Notes: a model not told the origin generated them from the sequence alone. DNA of 64,000 nucleotides from Candidatus Ozemobacteraceae bacterium (GCA_035373905.1 DAOSOK010000020.1:30559-94558); one strand, 5' to 3'. Numbered from the stretch's first letter, positions 42,706 to 51,911 are shown. Numbers and translations are program-made.

Positions 42706-43833
42706 TCACATGCCGCTCGATCCTGACGACTGCTCGCCTCCATCGCTCCCCGAGGAACTCTCGGAAGGTATCGCCCCCCCCTGATCGGCCGGAGGCTGGG
42801 TATCGCCGCCCGAGTCACCGTTTTCCGTATTGCCCCCGCTCTGCGGCGGGAAATCGGGGTTGTCTCCCGTAGGAAGCACCGGGTCACTGCCGCCGGTCAT
42901 GCCGTCACCCGCGGGCATTCCCGCATCGGGTTCATTGCCTTCCCCGCCTCGAACGGGGGGCGTTCCCGAGGCGGCGCCCGGTTGTCCGCCGTCACCCGGC
43001 TGTTCGCGATCCATTTTCTCGATTTCGGCGGTCGCACGATCGAAGTCGGACCGAGCTTTCGACAGTTCCCTGCGTTTCTGCTCGAGGTCTTTCTCGAACC
43101 GGTCGCGTCGCCGGTCGTAGCGGCTGTCTTTCAGGGTATACCACAGACGGTTCGCCTTGTTGTATTCCTCTTCCAGATTCTTGATCTCTTCTTCGAGCTG
43201 GGGAATCCGAGTATCGAGCTGGTCTCGCTGCTGGGTGAGCTGAGCATACTTCGCGGCCCGGCTCTGGCTTTCCTCGTGCTGGGCTGCAAGCCGCTCCTGG
43301 CGCTCCATTTCGGACCAGCCCCGGAGTCGCTCGTCGCGCATCTGGGCGGTGATCTCGTCGCTCGTCCGCTGGGTCGCTTCCTGCATGGCTCTCAGTCGTT
43401 CGATGAGATTCGACGTCCTGGATTTGACTTTCTCGTCTGTTGCCAGCTCGAGAACTTTCTCGTAACACCCGATTGCCTTCGCCATGTCGGCATAGCAGAC
43501 AGCGCTGACGAAGCCCATTCCCTCGAGAGCCTCGATATTTTCGGGACTGTCTTTCAGCTTCTTTTCGTACTTTGCACGCAACAGCCCGATCAGGCCGTCG
43601 TCGTCCTCCCCGAGGATCCCCCGGTTCATCCGGATCGCCTTTTCGTAGGTGACCAGCGCTTCTTCGGATTTCCCGGAAGCTTTCTCCCGAATCGCCTGCT
43701 TGTAGAGGATCTTCGCGTCTTCGAGGGTTTCGTCTTCGGCGCGACAGGCGCACATGCACAGGCAGATGGCCGCCAGCACCAAAGGCAGTATCACAACCAG
43801 CCGCATGCGGCGCGGAATGAACCTTCTCACCAT
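42706..43833 (-). CDS. Coiled-coil TPR lipoprotein or secreted protein with Gly/Ser/Pro-rich tail
   Basis: 375 residues from the ATG at 43831-43833 (GGGAGG upstream). Residues about 8-32 are a hydrophobic signal with a cysteine cluster (LAAICLCMCACRAED), compatible with a lipobox. Residues about 35-150 are TPR-like helices (ILYKQAIREKASGKSEEALV, ALEGMGFVSAVCYADMAKAI), and about 155-285 a long coiled coil (RDQLDTRIPQLEEEIKNLEE). The last about 85 residues are low-complexity Gly/Ser/Pro/Asp. Probably an envelope scaffold; no family assigned. Confidence 0.7.
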   Translation of the reverse strand: MVRRFIPRRMRLVVILPLVLAAICLCMCACRAEDETLEDAKILYKQAIREKASGKSEEALVTYEKAIRMNRGILGEDDDGLIGLLRAKYEKKLKDSPENIEALEGMGFVSAVCYADMAKAIGCYEKVLELATDEKVKSRTSNLIERLRAMQEATQRTSDEITAQMRDERLRGWSEMERQERLAAQHEESQSRAAKYAQLTQQRDQLDTRIPQLEEEIKNLEEEYNKANRLWYTLKDSRYDRRRDRFEKDLEQKRRELSKARSDFDRATAEIEKMDREQPGDGGQPGAASGTPPVRGGEGNEPDAGMPAGDGMTGGSDPVLPTGDNPDFPPQSGGNTENGDSGGDTQPPADQGGAIPSESSSGSDGGEQSSGSSGM

Positions 43834-44212
43834 GCACCTCCCGGCTTTCATGGGGGTAGTATTTTCACTCTAACACAGCATGCAGGTGAACGACAAGAAA
43901 TCCCCGGATCGGCAGGGCAAGCGCATGACATTCTTTGCATCGTGACTGTTTTCCGCTCATGCCGAGCCTGTCGCAGCACGAGTGACGTTCACCTTTCTAC
44001 AAGCTCAGGGTGAACGGATATGCGATTGTGTATCACTCGAACTCGGCGTTCTGCAACGGCGGTTGCGAAAACAGATGCGCTCGCCCTGAGAGTCGGCTTT
44101 TGCCATGGTTGCACCGCAACTATTCATAGATTACATTGATAGGGAACATAGAACTATTCCCCCGCCATCCGGGAACCCGTGGCAGATATCACTTTTCAGG
44201 AACGTGAGAAGG
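43834..44212. other. 379-base gap upstream of the pseudopilin operon
   Basis: Contains a degenerate dispersed repeat (43930-44090). The frame of the TPR gene is open back to 44105 but the likely start is 44213. No promoter was identified with confidence. Confidence 0.45.
43930..44090. repeat. Dispersed TTCGACAGGCTCAGG-family repeat, degenerate long copy
   Basis: TTCCGCTCATGCCGAGCCTG...CAAGCTCAGGGTGAACGGATA, then GCGATTGTGTATCACTCGAAC and GCAACGGCGGTTGCGAAAAC. The block order equals that of 51700-51895, so the element is about 160-200 bases and not only the short palindrome. Confidence 0.65.
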
Positions 44213-44881
44213 ATGCAGAGAAGCGAGTTTCCCACTTCCGACGCTCTCGACTGGGCTCCATGGCTTCTCCCCGTCGTCGCCATGGGGATTCTGATTTTCT
44301 TCTTTGCGTTCAGTGAAAGCACGGCCCCGGGACCTTTTTCGAGAAAGGCTCCCCTTCCGAAGGGAACGGTCTTCGACGCGGTCACGCGCCGCCCCCGGAC
44401 GCCAGCCTACAAGCGCGCCGACCAGGAGTTTCGCATGGGGGAAATCTATCGCCAGCGCCGCGAGTATTCCGGTGCTCTCCAGCTGTATCGAAGCGCCCTG
44501 TCCTTCTACCCGGAACATCTCGAAGCCCGGGACCGCGAAGGGTTTTGCCTCTGGAAACTCGGCGATCTTTCCGCCGCCGAAACCTCGTTCAGGCGCGCCC
44601 TTGAGATCGATCCCGCGTTTTACCGGAGCCACTTTTATCTCGGCCGCATCCTGGCAAAGAGCGGCCGTTGGAAGGAAGCCGTCGGGGCGATGAGTCAGGC
44701 ATGGCACAAGTCCCCGAAGCGTGACTTTTTCGTGGGTTACGAATACGCACAGTTATTATATCAACTCGGTTATTTTCCGGAAGCTCTCGAGATTCTCGGC
44801 GAGCTCCGCGAGCGTTTTCCCTCGAACGCGCAGGCCGAGATCCTGCGCATGAAAATCACGCAGGCAGAGGGCCGACCATGA
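44213..44881 (+). CDS. Single-pass TPR protein heading a pseudopilin operon
   Basis: 222 residues if started at the ATG at 44213; the frame is open to 44105 but the extra residues look non-coding. One transmembrane helix at about 14-34 (WLLPVVAMGILIFFFAFS). Residues about 70-215 form four TPR helix pairs (QRREYSGALQLYRSALSFYP, FCLWKLGDLSAAETSFRRAL, GYEYAQLLYQLGYFPEALEI). Its stop overlaps the next start (ATGA), so translation is coupled. It probably helps assemble or scaffold the pseudopilin system. Confidence 0.75.
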   Translation: MQRSEFPTSDALDWAPWLLPVVAMGILIFFFAFSESTAPGPFSRKAPLPKGTVFDAVTRRPRTPAYKRADQEFRMGEIYRQRREYSGALQLYRSALSFYPEHLEARDREGFCLWKLGDLSAAETSFRRALEIDPAFYRSHFYLGRILAKSGRWKEAVGAMSQAWHKSPKRDFFVGYEYAQLLYQLGYFPEALEILGELRERFPSNAQAEILRMKITQAEGRP

Positions 44882-45336
44882 ACCGTCGCGGAATCTCGCT
44901 TCTCGAAGTCACCGTAGCGATGGGCGTTCTCGCCCTTTGTCTCATTCCCGTCATGCAGATGGTCGGCACGAGCAGCCAGGCGGTCAAGAAAAGTCAGAAT
45001 CTCCGCTTTGCAGCAAGCCTCGCACATAAGATCGCCCAGCACTTGCTCTCGATGCCCTACGACGAGATCGTCGACACACCCGAGCTCGTCATCGCCGGCG
45101 GGCCTGCCGACGGGATCTTCAATCCCTTTTCCAACCCGGGGACAACCCAGGCCAGCGCCCTGCAGCTGACCGAAGCCCACCTTCCCGAGCTCGCGGCGGT
45201 GTTCCGCAAATTCAATTTCCGGTATCAGCTCCAGGTATCCGGGACCCAGCCGAAGGACGTGGAAATCCGGATCCGCTGGGATGAATCCTCCCGTATCCTC
45301 GAGTATCCCCTGAGGGTGTATGTCGCGCGACACTGA
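44878..45336 (+). CDS. Type IV pilin-like pseudopilin (GspI/PilV type)
   Basis: 152 residues. Prepilin signal MNRRG followed by ISLLEVTVAMGVLALCL: cleavage after Gly5, Glu at position +5 of the mature protein, then the hydrophobic assembly helix. The short leader and about 150-residue length fit a minor pseudopilin of type II secretion or type IV pili, processed by PilD. Overlaps both neighbours by a few bases. Confidence 0.85.
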   Translation: MNRRGISLLEVTVAMGVLALCLIPVMQMVGTSSQAVKKSQNLRFAASLAHKIAQHLLSMPYDEIVDTPELVIAGGPADGIFNPFSNPGTTQASALQLTEAHLPELAAVFRKFNFRYQLQVSGTQPKDVEIRIRWDESSRILEYPLRVYVARH

Positions 45337-45829
45337 CCGCATGCTTCGCCGGGGCGCCACCTTCGTCGAAATTCTTGTCGGGGCGGCGATTTTCGCCGTC
45401 ATCATGGGCATCGTCGGGAGCTGGTTCTTCGCCCAGAAACGCCAGCAGGAGCAGTTCCTCAGAATCACGGAGAGCCAGGACCGCATGCAGCAGGCGCTCT
45501 GGAAGATCATCCAGGAAGTGAAGACGGGCCGGCAGATCATCTGGCCGCGCCTGAATGCTGACAAGTCGCCCCGCACAGATTCGCGAATGGTGTTCAAGAA
45601 TTTCCGGGGCGAGATCGCCGCCTATTATTATGTTCCCTCGGCGCGCGAAATCCGCCGGTGCCTGATTCCCAACGGGCCGGGGCTGCCTGTGGTCGACCCG
45701 ACGCCGATCGGCCGCGGCATCGACGGCGCGAGTTTCACGGTCATGGCCGTCGACAACAAACTCATCTCCGTCAATCTGTCGGCGAACAGGCTACATTTCG
45801 TGGACGCGGTGAGGCTCGTCAATGAATAG
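45320..45829 (+). CDS. Type IV pilin-like pseudopilin (GspJ/PilW type)
   Basis: 169 residues. Prepilin site RRG followed by ATFVEILVGAAIFAVIMG, with the +5 Glu. The start at 45320 overlaps the previous stop; a second ATG at 45341 is closer to the cleavage site and is also possible. The soluble domain ends in VDAVRLVNE. Likely forms a tip complex with the preceding and following pseudopilins. Confidence 0.82.
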   Translation: MSRDTDRMLRRGATFVEILVGAAIFAVIMGIVGSWFFAQKRQQEQFLRITESQDRMQQALWKIIQEVKTGRQIIWPRLNADKSPRTDSRMVFKNFRGEIAAYYYVPSAREIRRCLIPNGPGLPVVDPTPIGRGIDGASFTVMAVDNKLISVNLSANRLHFVDAVRLVNE

Positions 45830-46460
45830 ACGCGGCATCGCCCTGATGGTCGTTCTCGGTCTGCTGGCCGTGATGGGCCCTCTCGTCTTCTTTCTGTCGA
45901 GCTTCGGCAGTTCGCAGACGCGACAGGCGGTTCATTACCACGAGCGGCTCTCGACGGAAGCGGTCGCTTGGTCGGCGATCGAGGCCGGTATCGCGAACCT
46001 GCAGGGCGGCGGCGGCGCGGGAACGTACAACGGCACCATCCAGGGCCTTCAGATGACGTATTCCCTGAACCCGACCGGGATGGGAATGGCTTCCCAGACG
46101 CTGTATAACGTGTTCGGCCGGTCGACCTCACCGGGCCAGCAGTATGCGTTTCTCGTCAACTGCGAGCAGTATCCTGTCAGCCCGCCGACTCCGGGCAACC
46201 TCGTGATCCCGCACCACTTTTGGGGAACGCTCCAACCCTTCGATATCACCTACGCTCCTGACTGTCTGAGCATGGAAAACGCCCGGGGTGTTGATCTCCT
46301 GGCCCTCGAACAGACGCGTGCCTACGAACTGGGAACGACCCAGATCGCCTACCGGGCAGAGATGACCGCCAAGCAGGCCCAGCTTCCCGCCGAACTTGCC
46401 GCGATCTGGCCATCTGTCACTGACGTCCTGGTGGCCCAGAAGTCCTGCCCCAACCCCTGA
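45822..46460 (+). CDS. GspK/PilX-like pseudopilin without +5 Glu
   Basis: 212 residues. MNRRGIALMVVLGLLAVMG is a prepilin-like leader and helix, but Val takes the place of the conserved +5 Glu, as in GspK minor pseudopilins that sit at the tip. The soluble part has several Gly-rich turns (GGGGAGTYNG) and is shorter than GspK (about 300). Overlaps the previous gene by eight bases. No GspD, GspE or other secretion genes are in the window. Confidence 0.78.
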   Translation: MNRRGIALMVVLGLLAVMGPLVFFLSSFGSSQTRQAVHYHERLSTEAVAWSAIEAGIANLQGGGGAGTYNGTIQGLQMTYSLNPTGMGMASQTLYNVFGRSTSPGQQYAFLVNCEQYPVSPPTPGNLVIPHHFWGTLQPFDITYAPDCLSMENARGVDLLALEQTRAYELGTTQIAYRAEMTAKQAQLPAELAAIWPSVTDVLVAQKSCPNP

Positions 46461-46514
46461 ACCTTGGAATAATATGTCATACTTAAGAAGAGTAGTTGTA
46501 AGAGGAGGTTCTCC

Positions 46515-47096
46515 ATGCGTCGCTCAACTGCGTTTCTGATGCCCTTGGTGCTCTGCGGTCTCCTCGGACTGGCCCGACCAGCATCCGTTTCGGCACTGGA
46601 GCCTATTTCAACGTTTGAGTCCCTGACCACGAAGTACCGCAACGCATACGCTGAGTATCTGCAGGCGAAAATGTCAAAGGATCCGTCCGCGCCCGACAAG
46701 CTGAAAAAATACCGGGAAGCCTACGACGAGTATCTCCAGGCCCTCAAGCGCGACCTGATCGACCCGCGCGACGCCTCTGGCTCGTATGCCCGCCTCAGCG
46801 CAGAAACCGGCACCGGCACAGGGACCGGAACGGGCACGGGACCGGGAACAGGCACGGGCACCGGTTCAGGAACCGGCGGCGGAAAGGGCGTCAGTCTGAA
46901 CTCCGGCACGGGCACCGGCACCGGCGGTGACGGCGATGCCGGCACTGGAACCGGGTCAGGAACCGGCATAGGTACAGGAAGCGGAACGGGAAGCGGGACG
47001 GGCATCCCGCCTGAACCCGGTGATGGCGAGGGGACGGGTTTGGGCACGGGAACCGGCGGCGGCAAGGGCGGAGATACGAACAGCCAGGATCTCTGA
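46515..47096 (+). CDS. Secreted protein with Gly-Thr repeats (second in window)
   Basis: 193 residues; AGAGGAGG upstream. Signal peptide residues 1-28 (LVLCGLLGLARPASVSALE). A helical region (about 30-90, FESLTTKYRNAYAEYLQAKM) is followed by an about 95-residue tract of GTGTGT, GSGTG and GGGKG units. It resembles the tract in the 1364-residue protein at 17757 in composition but is less regular. The pseudopilin genes just upstream make it a candidate substrate or surface partner of that system; this is inference. Confidence 0.75.
   Translation: MRRSTAFLMPLVLCGLLGLARPASVSALEPISTFESLTTKYRNAYAEYLQAKMSKDPSAPDKLKKYREAYDEYLQALKRDLIDPRDASGSYARLSAETGTGTGTGTGTGPGTGTGTGSGTGGGKGVSLNSGTGTGTGGDGDAGTGTGSGTGIGTGSGTGSGTGIPPEPGDGEGTGLGTGTGGGKGGDTNSQDL
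46806..47080 (+). repeat. Imperfect Gly-Thr/Gly-Ser coding repeat
   Basis: GGCACGGGCACCGG-type hexamers interrupted by GGCGGC and AGC codons. The same dipeptide theme as 21171-21390, but with less conserved units, so older or under different constraint. Confidence 0.75.
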
Positions 47097-47112
47097 TACG
47101 GATGACTGACCA

Positions 47113-49212
47113 ATGACCCGAAAAGGCGCACCAACCCTCCCCCGCATGGCATTGGGAGGGCTCATTCTCGGCCTGTTTCTCGCGCTCTGGCTCGGACAGA
47201 GCATCTTTCGGGCGATCGACACGCGGCTCCAGGATTTCTGGGTCCGCGTCCGCATCGCCGCGGGCTCACCGACGAAACACCCGTGGGTGTCGAAACTGCG
47301 CCCGCTCCTTCCCGCCGAGGCGCCCAACCCGGGAATCGTCCTCGTTCTCCTCGACGAGCAGACCTACCTGGGCATGCCCGAACCGACGCCCTGGCACCGC
47401 GAGCGCGTCTGGGCGAACGGGCTACGGTATATTTCCCAGGGCAAGCCGCGCGCCATCGGCGTCGATGTGTTCTTTGCCCAGAACGCAGCCTACGACCCGC
47501 GCCAGGATCAGGCGATCGCCGACGCCTGCCGCGAGGCCGGCAACGTCGTCATGATGGGGTACCGACGGGGCAACCAGACGATGTCGCCGCCGTTTCCCCT
47601 GCTCGCACAGAACAGCCTGGTCGCCCCGCCGTATTTCTACCCCTATATCGACGAGTCCGTGCGCAAATCCAGCCTCGTTTTCCGACCGGTCGAGGGCGAT
47701 CCCCTGCCGTCCTTCCCGACCGAGCTGGCGCGCCTCTTCCTCGGGCTGTCGCGCGACCGGATCGAGTATCGGCCCGACGAGGTCGTCTTCCATACAGCGA
47801 GCGGGCCCCGGAGCATCCCCATCGTCGACGGCGAGAACATCCTGATCAACTATACGGGGTTCATGACCTCGATTCCGATGTTCAGTTTCTTCGACATCTA
47901 CCACCGCAGGCTCGATCCGGCGATCTTCAGGGACCAGGTGGTCATCATCGGCTGGGCGACCTCGATGGTCGAGGACCGGTTCCTGACCCCGACCGGCCGC
48001 CCGGAATACGGCGCCCTGATCCATGCGCAGACGCTCCAGAACATCCTGACCGGCACCTGGCTGAGGCCCCCGCCCGACTGGTGGAAACACCTGCTCTGCC
48101 TCGTCAGCCTTGCAGTCTCCTTGGCCCTCGCGCGGGTTTTGTATCCCCTTCCCTACGCCGGCGCCACCATCGCGGGAAGCCTGCTGATCGTGGCCGCGTC
48201 GGGCCTTTCGATGCTTCGCGCCCACCAGCCGGTCGAGATCGCCGGATCGCTGTTCGTCCTCGTCGTCACCTTCGTCGCGACCGTCGGCTGGCAGTATTAC
48301 CGCGAGGTTTCCGACAAGCTGCGCATCAAGAGCGCGTTCCAGCACTACGTCACGGCCTCGGTCGTCAACGAGATCCTGCGCGACCCCGACAAGCTCAACC
48401 TGCACGGGGAAGAGCGCATCCTGACGATCTTCTTCTCCGACATCGCCGGCTTCACCACGATGTCGGAAGGTCTGCCCCCGATGCAGGTCGTCGAGCTCCT
48501 GAACGAGTATCTGACCGAGATGACGGACGTCGTCTTCCGGTACGACGGCCTGCTCGACAAGTATGAAGGCGACGCCATCATGGCCGTGTTCGGGGCCCCG
48601 CTCGACCAGATCGACCACGCGATCCGCGCCTGCCGCTGCGCGCTCGAGAACCAGGACGCGCTCACCCGCCTGTGCGAGCGCTGGAAGTCGCAGGGCCGCC
48701 CCGAGTTCAGGGTGCGCATCGGCATCAACACCGGCCTGGTCGTCGTCGGGAACATGGGCTCGCGCATGCGGTTCGACTACACGGTCATCGGCGACAATGT
48801 GAACCTCGCCGCCCGCCTGGAAAGCGCGAATAAGGTCTTCGGCTCGGGCATCCTGATCAGCGGCGCCACCAACGACCTCGTCGGCAACGACATGCTCACG
48901 CGCCACCTCGGCGCCCTCCTCGCCACCGGGCGCAAGCAGACGGTGCCGGTGCATGAGGTACTCCTCGACCTCCACGACCAGTCCCGGCACGGCCGTATCC
49001 CGGCCATGCAGCGCCGAAAGCTTTGCTACGAGGAGTGTCTCGCTATGGCGATTCAGGGCGGGTTCACCGACGCGATCGGGAAACTCGAGGCATACCTTTC
49101 CGCCGAACAACCCGACGACGAGCCCGCGAAGCGCCTGCTCGAGCGATGCCGCGCCCTCAAAGATTCCGGGGCGAAATCCTGGGACGGCACCTGGATCCAG
49201 GAAGTGAAATAG
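47113..49212 (+). CDS. CHASE2-domain class III adenylate/guanylate cyclase
   Basis: 699 residues. N-terminal transmembrane helix (about 14-30), CHASE2 extracellular sensor residues about 35-310 (IVLVLLDEQTYLGMPEPTPW, RAIGVDVFFAQN, DQVVIIGWATSMVEDRFLTP), then three helices at about 330-400, then the cyclase domain at about 430-610. Metal and substrate residues are visible: FFSDIAGFT (metal Asp), DKYEGDAIMAVFGAP (metal Asp), and FDYTVIGDNVNLAARLE. The enzyme makes cAMP (or cGMP) in the cytoplasm in response to an unknown outside signal. Follows the Gly-Thr protein by 16 bases, last gene of the operon. Confidence 0.9.
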   Translation: MTRKGAPTLPRMALGGLILGLFLALWLGQSIFRAIDTRLQDFWVRVRIAAGSPTKHPWVSKLRPLLPAEAPNPGIVLVLLDEQTYLGMPEPTPWHRERVWANGLRYISQGKPRAIGVDVFFAQNAAYDPRQDQAIADACREAGNVVMMGYRRGNQTMSPPFPLLAQNSLVAPPYFYPYIDESVRKSSLVFRPVEGDPLPSFPTELARLFLGLSRDRIEYRPDEVVFHTASGPRSIPIVDGENILINYTGFMTSIPMFSFFDIYHRRLDPAIFRDQVVIIGWATSMVEDRFLTPTGRPEYGALIHAQTLQNILTGTWLRPPPDWWKHLLCLVSLAVSLALARVLYPLPYAGATIAGSLLIVAASGLSMLRAHQPVEIAGSLFVLVVTFVATVGWQYYREVSDKLRIKSAFQHYVTASVVNEILRDPDKLNLHGEERILTIFFSDIAGFTTMSEGLPPMQVVELLNEYLTEMTDVVFRYDGLLDKYEGDAIMAVFGAPLDQIDHAIRACRCALENQDALTRLCERWKSQGRPEFRVRIGINTGLVVVGNMGSRMRFDYTVIGDNVNLAARLESANKVFGSGILISGATNDLVGNDMLTRHLGALLATGRKQTVPVHEVLLDLHDQSRHGRIPAMQRRKLCYEECLAMAIQGGFTDAIGKLEAYLSAEQPDDEPAKRLLERCRALKDSGAKSWDGTWIQEVK

Positions 49213-49261
49213 CAATACGAATATATATCATTTCGTCATTTTCACATCCTGCGAAATGCCC

Positions 49262-49325
49262 CCGTTCGCCCTGAACTCGTCGAAGGGCGAAGTTCTCATG
49301 CTTCGACAGGCTCAGCACGAGCGGA
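49262..49325. repeat. Dispersed TTCGACAGGCTCAG repeat, copy 5
   Basis: CCGTTCGCCCTGAACTCGTC...CTTCGACAGGCTCAGCACGAGCGG, between two convergent genes. Confidence 0.8.
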
Positions 49326-49389
49326 ATCGGGCATTCAGGCGATCAACCCGTAACCCAACCACTCTCCACTGACCACCGACCACTGCACA

Positions 49390-51018
49390 CTATTCACCAC
49401 CGTATATTTCTGGCATGATGCGGTAGATGCCGTATTCCTGGCTGAGAGCAAGGGAGCCCGTCACCTCGGGCCGGCGGGCGACCGTGTAAAGCGGCCTGTC
49501 GGCGTTTTTGAGGAGAATCGAGCGCGCAACGGCGTTGCAGAGGTCGTCCCATGCCATGCCGAGTTCGATTGCGTTTGGTTCTGGAAGCACAAGCGCAGGG
49601 TAGATTCGGCGCAAATGGTCGCGATACCAGGATTTCGCGAGCATCGAACGGAGCACGACGATCACGTCGGGCCTCGGCGACGGTCCGAGCCGGGCATGAT
49701 ACATCAGGGCGTTCGTCCGGCCGTCGTAGTCACTGATGATCAGGCTCTCCGATGCCACGCCCGCCATGACGCCCTGCGCCCAGCGGTCGGGTTCCCGCTC
49801 GCCGGCCATTGACATCGCCGGCGCGTTCGCGGCGATCATCACCGCGGCATGGATCATGATGGCAAGCGAAATCGCCGATCTCAGGCGGTCTTTCCGGGCG
49901 ACCAGCCGGCCGGCCAGGTCCGTCACGGCCAGCCATCCCCACGGGAGCAGGAGACCGGCGAGGCAGAACGGCAGGCAGGTGTACGGGAACCAGTCATCGA
50001 TAGAATATTGCATGATATAATATCCGGGGACGAGCAGCAGGAGGGCCCACCCCGCTCCGTCGCGCATCAGGCGTTCCCGGTATTCCCCGTCGGGATTCGT
50101 CAGGGCGGCGCGCCAGGCCCGGAACAGTCCGAGCGCGAGAAGCAGGAGACCGATGCTTCCCCAGCCATCTCTGACGTAGGGAAGGGTTTTCACCGACAGG
50201 CGCTCGAGGCTTTCTCTTCCGGTGAGAGCCAGCATCCGGTAGCGGTACTGCTGGCCCGTGAGGTGGTCGAGGAAATCAGACGGCGTGCGAATATACGACC
50301 AGTTGACGGGGGCAAGTCGGGTCGCCAGGACCGGCAGACTCGCATACAGCATCACTGTCAGTCCGGTGCCGATCAGCAGGGCTGTCCAGAATGACGGCCG
50401 CCGCCAGCACCCGGGATCGGCGCCCATGACCAGCACGAGCAGGCCCGGAAGCAGAAACAGGGTCAGCAGGTGAATGCCCGCGGCCAAGCCGAAACAGGCG
50501 GCGGCCGCCGCCAGCCAGCCTGCCCCGGTGCCGCCGTGGCGGCGGCGCTCGGCCCAGGAGAACACCCCCACCAGCCCCCACAGCGCGAAGGCCGTCGCCG
50601 GGGCGTATACTTCCGTGATGACGGACTGCGACCAGAGGGCCGGGTTGAGGCCGATAAGGAGGCCGATCGCGGTTCGCGACCACGGGCCGAGGCTCCAGTG
50701 ATACCGGGTGTTCAGGCTGCCGAGCAGGGCGGTGATGGCGCCCACGGCAAGGCTGCCCGCGCAGACCGAGAGAAGATTGAACTTCCAGGCCGTCGCGGTT
50801 CCCGGAAGCAGGCTGAACAGCTTTCCCAGGAACAGGTAGGCAGGGCATCCGGCCGGGTGAGCGACGCCGAGAAATACCGACGCCAGGATCAGCTCCCCGC
50901 CGTCGTCGCCGAAGTGCCTCCAGGCGAGGCCCGGCGCCATCGTCGCCGCCAGGATGCCGAAGGCCGCGATCGTCGCGAACAGAGGCCCAGGCTTCAACAG
51001 GGCATCGCGGGACGTCAT
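49390..51018 (-). CDS. DUF2723-family membrane protein (O-mannosyltransferase-like)
   Basis: 542 residues from the ATG at 51016-51018, which overlaps the upstream gene's TGA (ATGA). Twelve or so hydrophobic segments. The N-terminus GDDGGELILASVFLGVAHPA and GCPAYLFLGKLFSLLPGTAT is the family signature (usually DSGELI...GIAHPPGYPLY), with the acidic pair expected to bind the metal and lipid-sugar donor in GT-C glycosyltransferases. Family members, including TMEM260, transfer mannose to proteins or are membrane glycosyltransferases. A soluble C-terminus of about 140 residues follows. Confidence 0.82.
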   Translation of the reverse strand: MTSRDALLKPGPLFATIAAFGILAATMAPGLAWRHFGDDGGELILASVFLGVAHPAGCPAYLFLGKLFSLLPGTATAWKFNLLSVCAGSLAVGAITALLGSLNTRYHWSLGPWSRTAIGLLIGLNPALWSQSVITEVYAPATAFALWGLVGVFSWAERRRHGGTGAGWLAAAAACFGLAAGIHLLTLFLLPGLLVLVMGADPGCWRRPSFWTALLIGTGLTVMLYASLPVLATRLAPVNWSYIRTPSDFLDHLTGQQYRYRMLALTGRESLERLSVKTLPYVRDGWGSIGLLLLALGLFRAWRAALTNPDGEYRERLMRDGAGWALLLLVPGYYIMQYSIDDWFPYTCLPFCLAGLLLPWGWLAVTDLAGRLVARKDRLRSAISLAIMIHAAVMIAANAPAMSMAGEREPDRWAQGVMAGVASESLIISDYDGRTNALMYHARLGPSPRPDVIVVLRSMLAKSWYRDHLRRIYPALVLPEPNAIELGMAWDDLCNAVARSILLKNADRPLYTVARRPEVTGSLALSQEYGIYRIMPEIYGGE

Positions 51019-51662
51019 TTCTTTCCGATGGCCGGGCGGCCGAGCGCCTCCCAGACCATGAGGGCCGCGTAGGCGTCGTTCGCGGCATAGACCAGCTGGT
51101 TCGGCGAAAGCTGGAGTTTCGACCAGTCGGATGTCGTCACATGCTTCGACTTGCTGAAGCTGCGATGGAGGACCATGCCGACCGCGGCCCGCACCCCGGT
51201 CGTGTTGCGATACCCGCGCTTCCGGAAGACGGCGCACAGGTCGAGCACCGACTTGATCTCGATTCCGAAGAATTTGTGCAGGGCGCCCCGGTCCGACTGC
51301 AGATCGAACCCGACCTTGAGGATGTCGTCGGCAAGAAGGATCTCGGTCACGAACGGCCGGCATTCCAGCCGCTGAAGCTGGAAGATGAACGCCCGCTCCG
51401 AGGTCGCGAACTGGACGAGATCCGGGCCGGGTCTGCTCACGCCCTTTTTGAAAACCGGCTTCGACTCGGTATCGAACCCGACGGCGCCAGCAACCCTGAT
51501 CTCGTCCAGAGCCGCGGCACAGTCATCCGTCGTGGCCGGAACGACGACGTCGCCGACAGCCAACCCCTCGAACGGCTCCAGCAGGGCCGTCTCGGCCTTT
51601 CCCGGCGCCGTCTTCCTTCGGGGGTTGCTCACGTTGTCGCGACTTCCGGCTGATGTGCTCAT
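51015..51662 (-). CDS. RNase D-like 3'-5' exonuclease domain protein
   Basis: 215 residues. DEDD-type exonuclease motifs: GFDTESKP (Asp and Glu of motif I), KVGFDLQSDRGAL (motif II Asp) and YAANDAYAAL (motif III, YxxxD type). The HRDC domain of true RNase D is missing, so this is a single-domain member that trims RNA or DNA 3' ends. Overlaps the DUF2723 gene by four bases, implying coupled translation; a functional link is not obvious. Confidence 0.85.
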   Translation of the reverse strand: MSTSAGSRDNVSNPRRKTAPGKAETALLEPFEGLAVGDVVVPATTDDCAAALDEIRVAGAVGFDTESKPVFKKGVSRPGPDLVQFATSERAFIFQLQRLECRPFVTEILLADDILKVGFDLQSDRGALHKFFGIEIKSVLDLCAVFRKRGYRNTTGVRAAVGMVLHRSFSKSKHVTTSDWSKLQLSPNQLVYAANDAYAALMVWEALGRPAIGKK

Positions 51663-51699
51663 TCTTTTCCTTCCCGGAACGATATCACGGCTCCACTTG

Positions 51700-51895
51700 C
51701 GTCACAAGAAGCACGACAATCATTTGCATACTCGATACCGTTCGCGCTGAGCCTGTCGAAGCACGAATGCTCTCGCCCCCTTCAGCAGGATCAGGGCAGG
51801 ATCGACAAACTCAGGACGAACGGATACACGATTGGTGCGACACTCGAAATCGCCACTCTCCAACAGCGGTTACAGCAACGGATGCGATCGCCATC
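51700..51895. repeat. Dispersed TTCGACAGGCTCAGG-family repeat, long copy
   Basis: CACAAGAAGCACGACAATCA, ACTCGATACCGTTCGCGCTG, a modified second arm (ATCGACAAACTCAGGACGAA), then ATACACGATTGGTGCGACAC and CAACAGCGGTTACAGCAACG. The blocks match those at 24885 and 43930 in the same order. Confidence 0.7.
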
Positions 51896-51911
51896 CACAA
51901 TGGGAAGCGGG

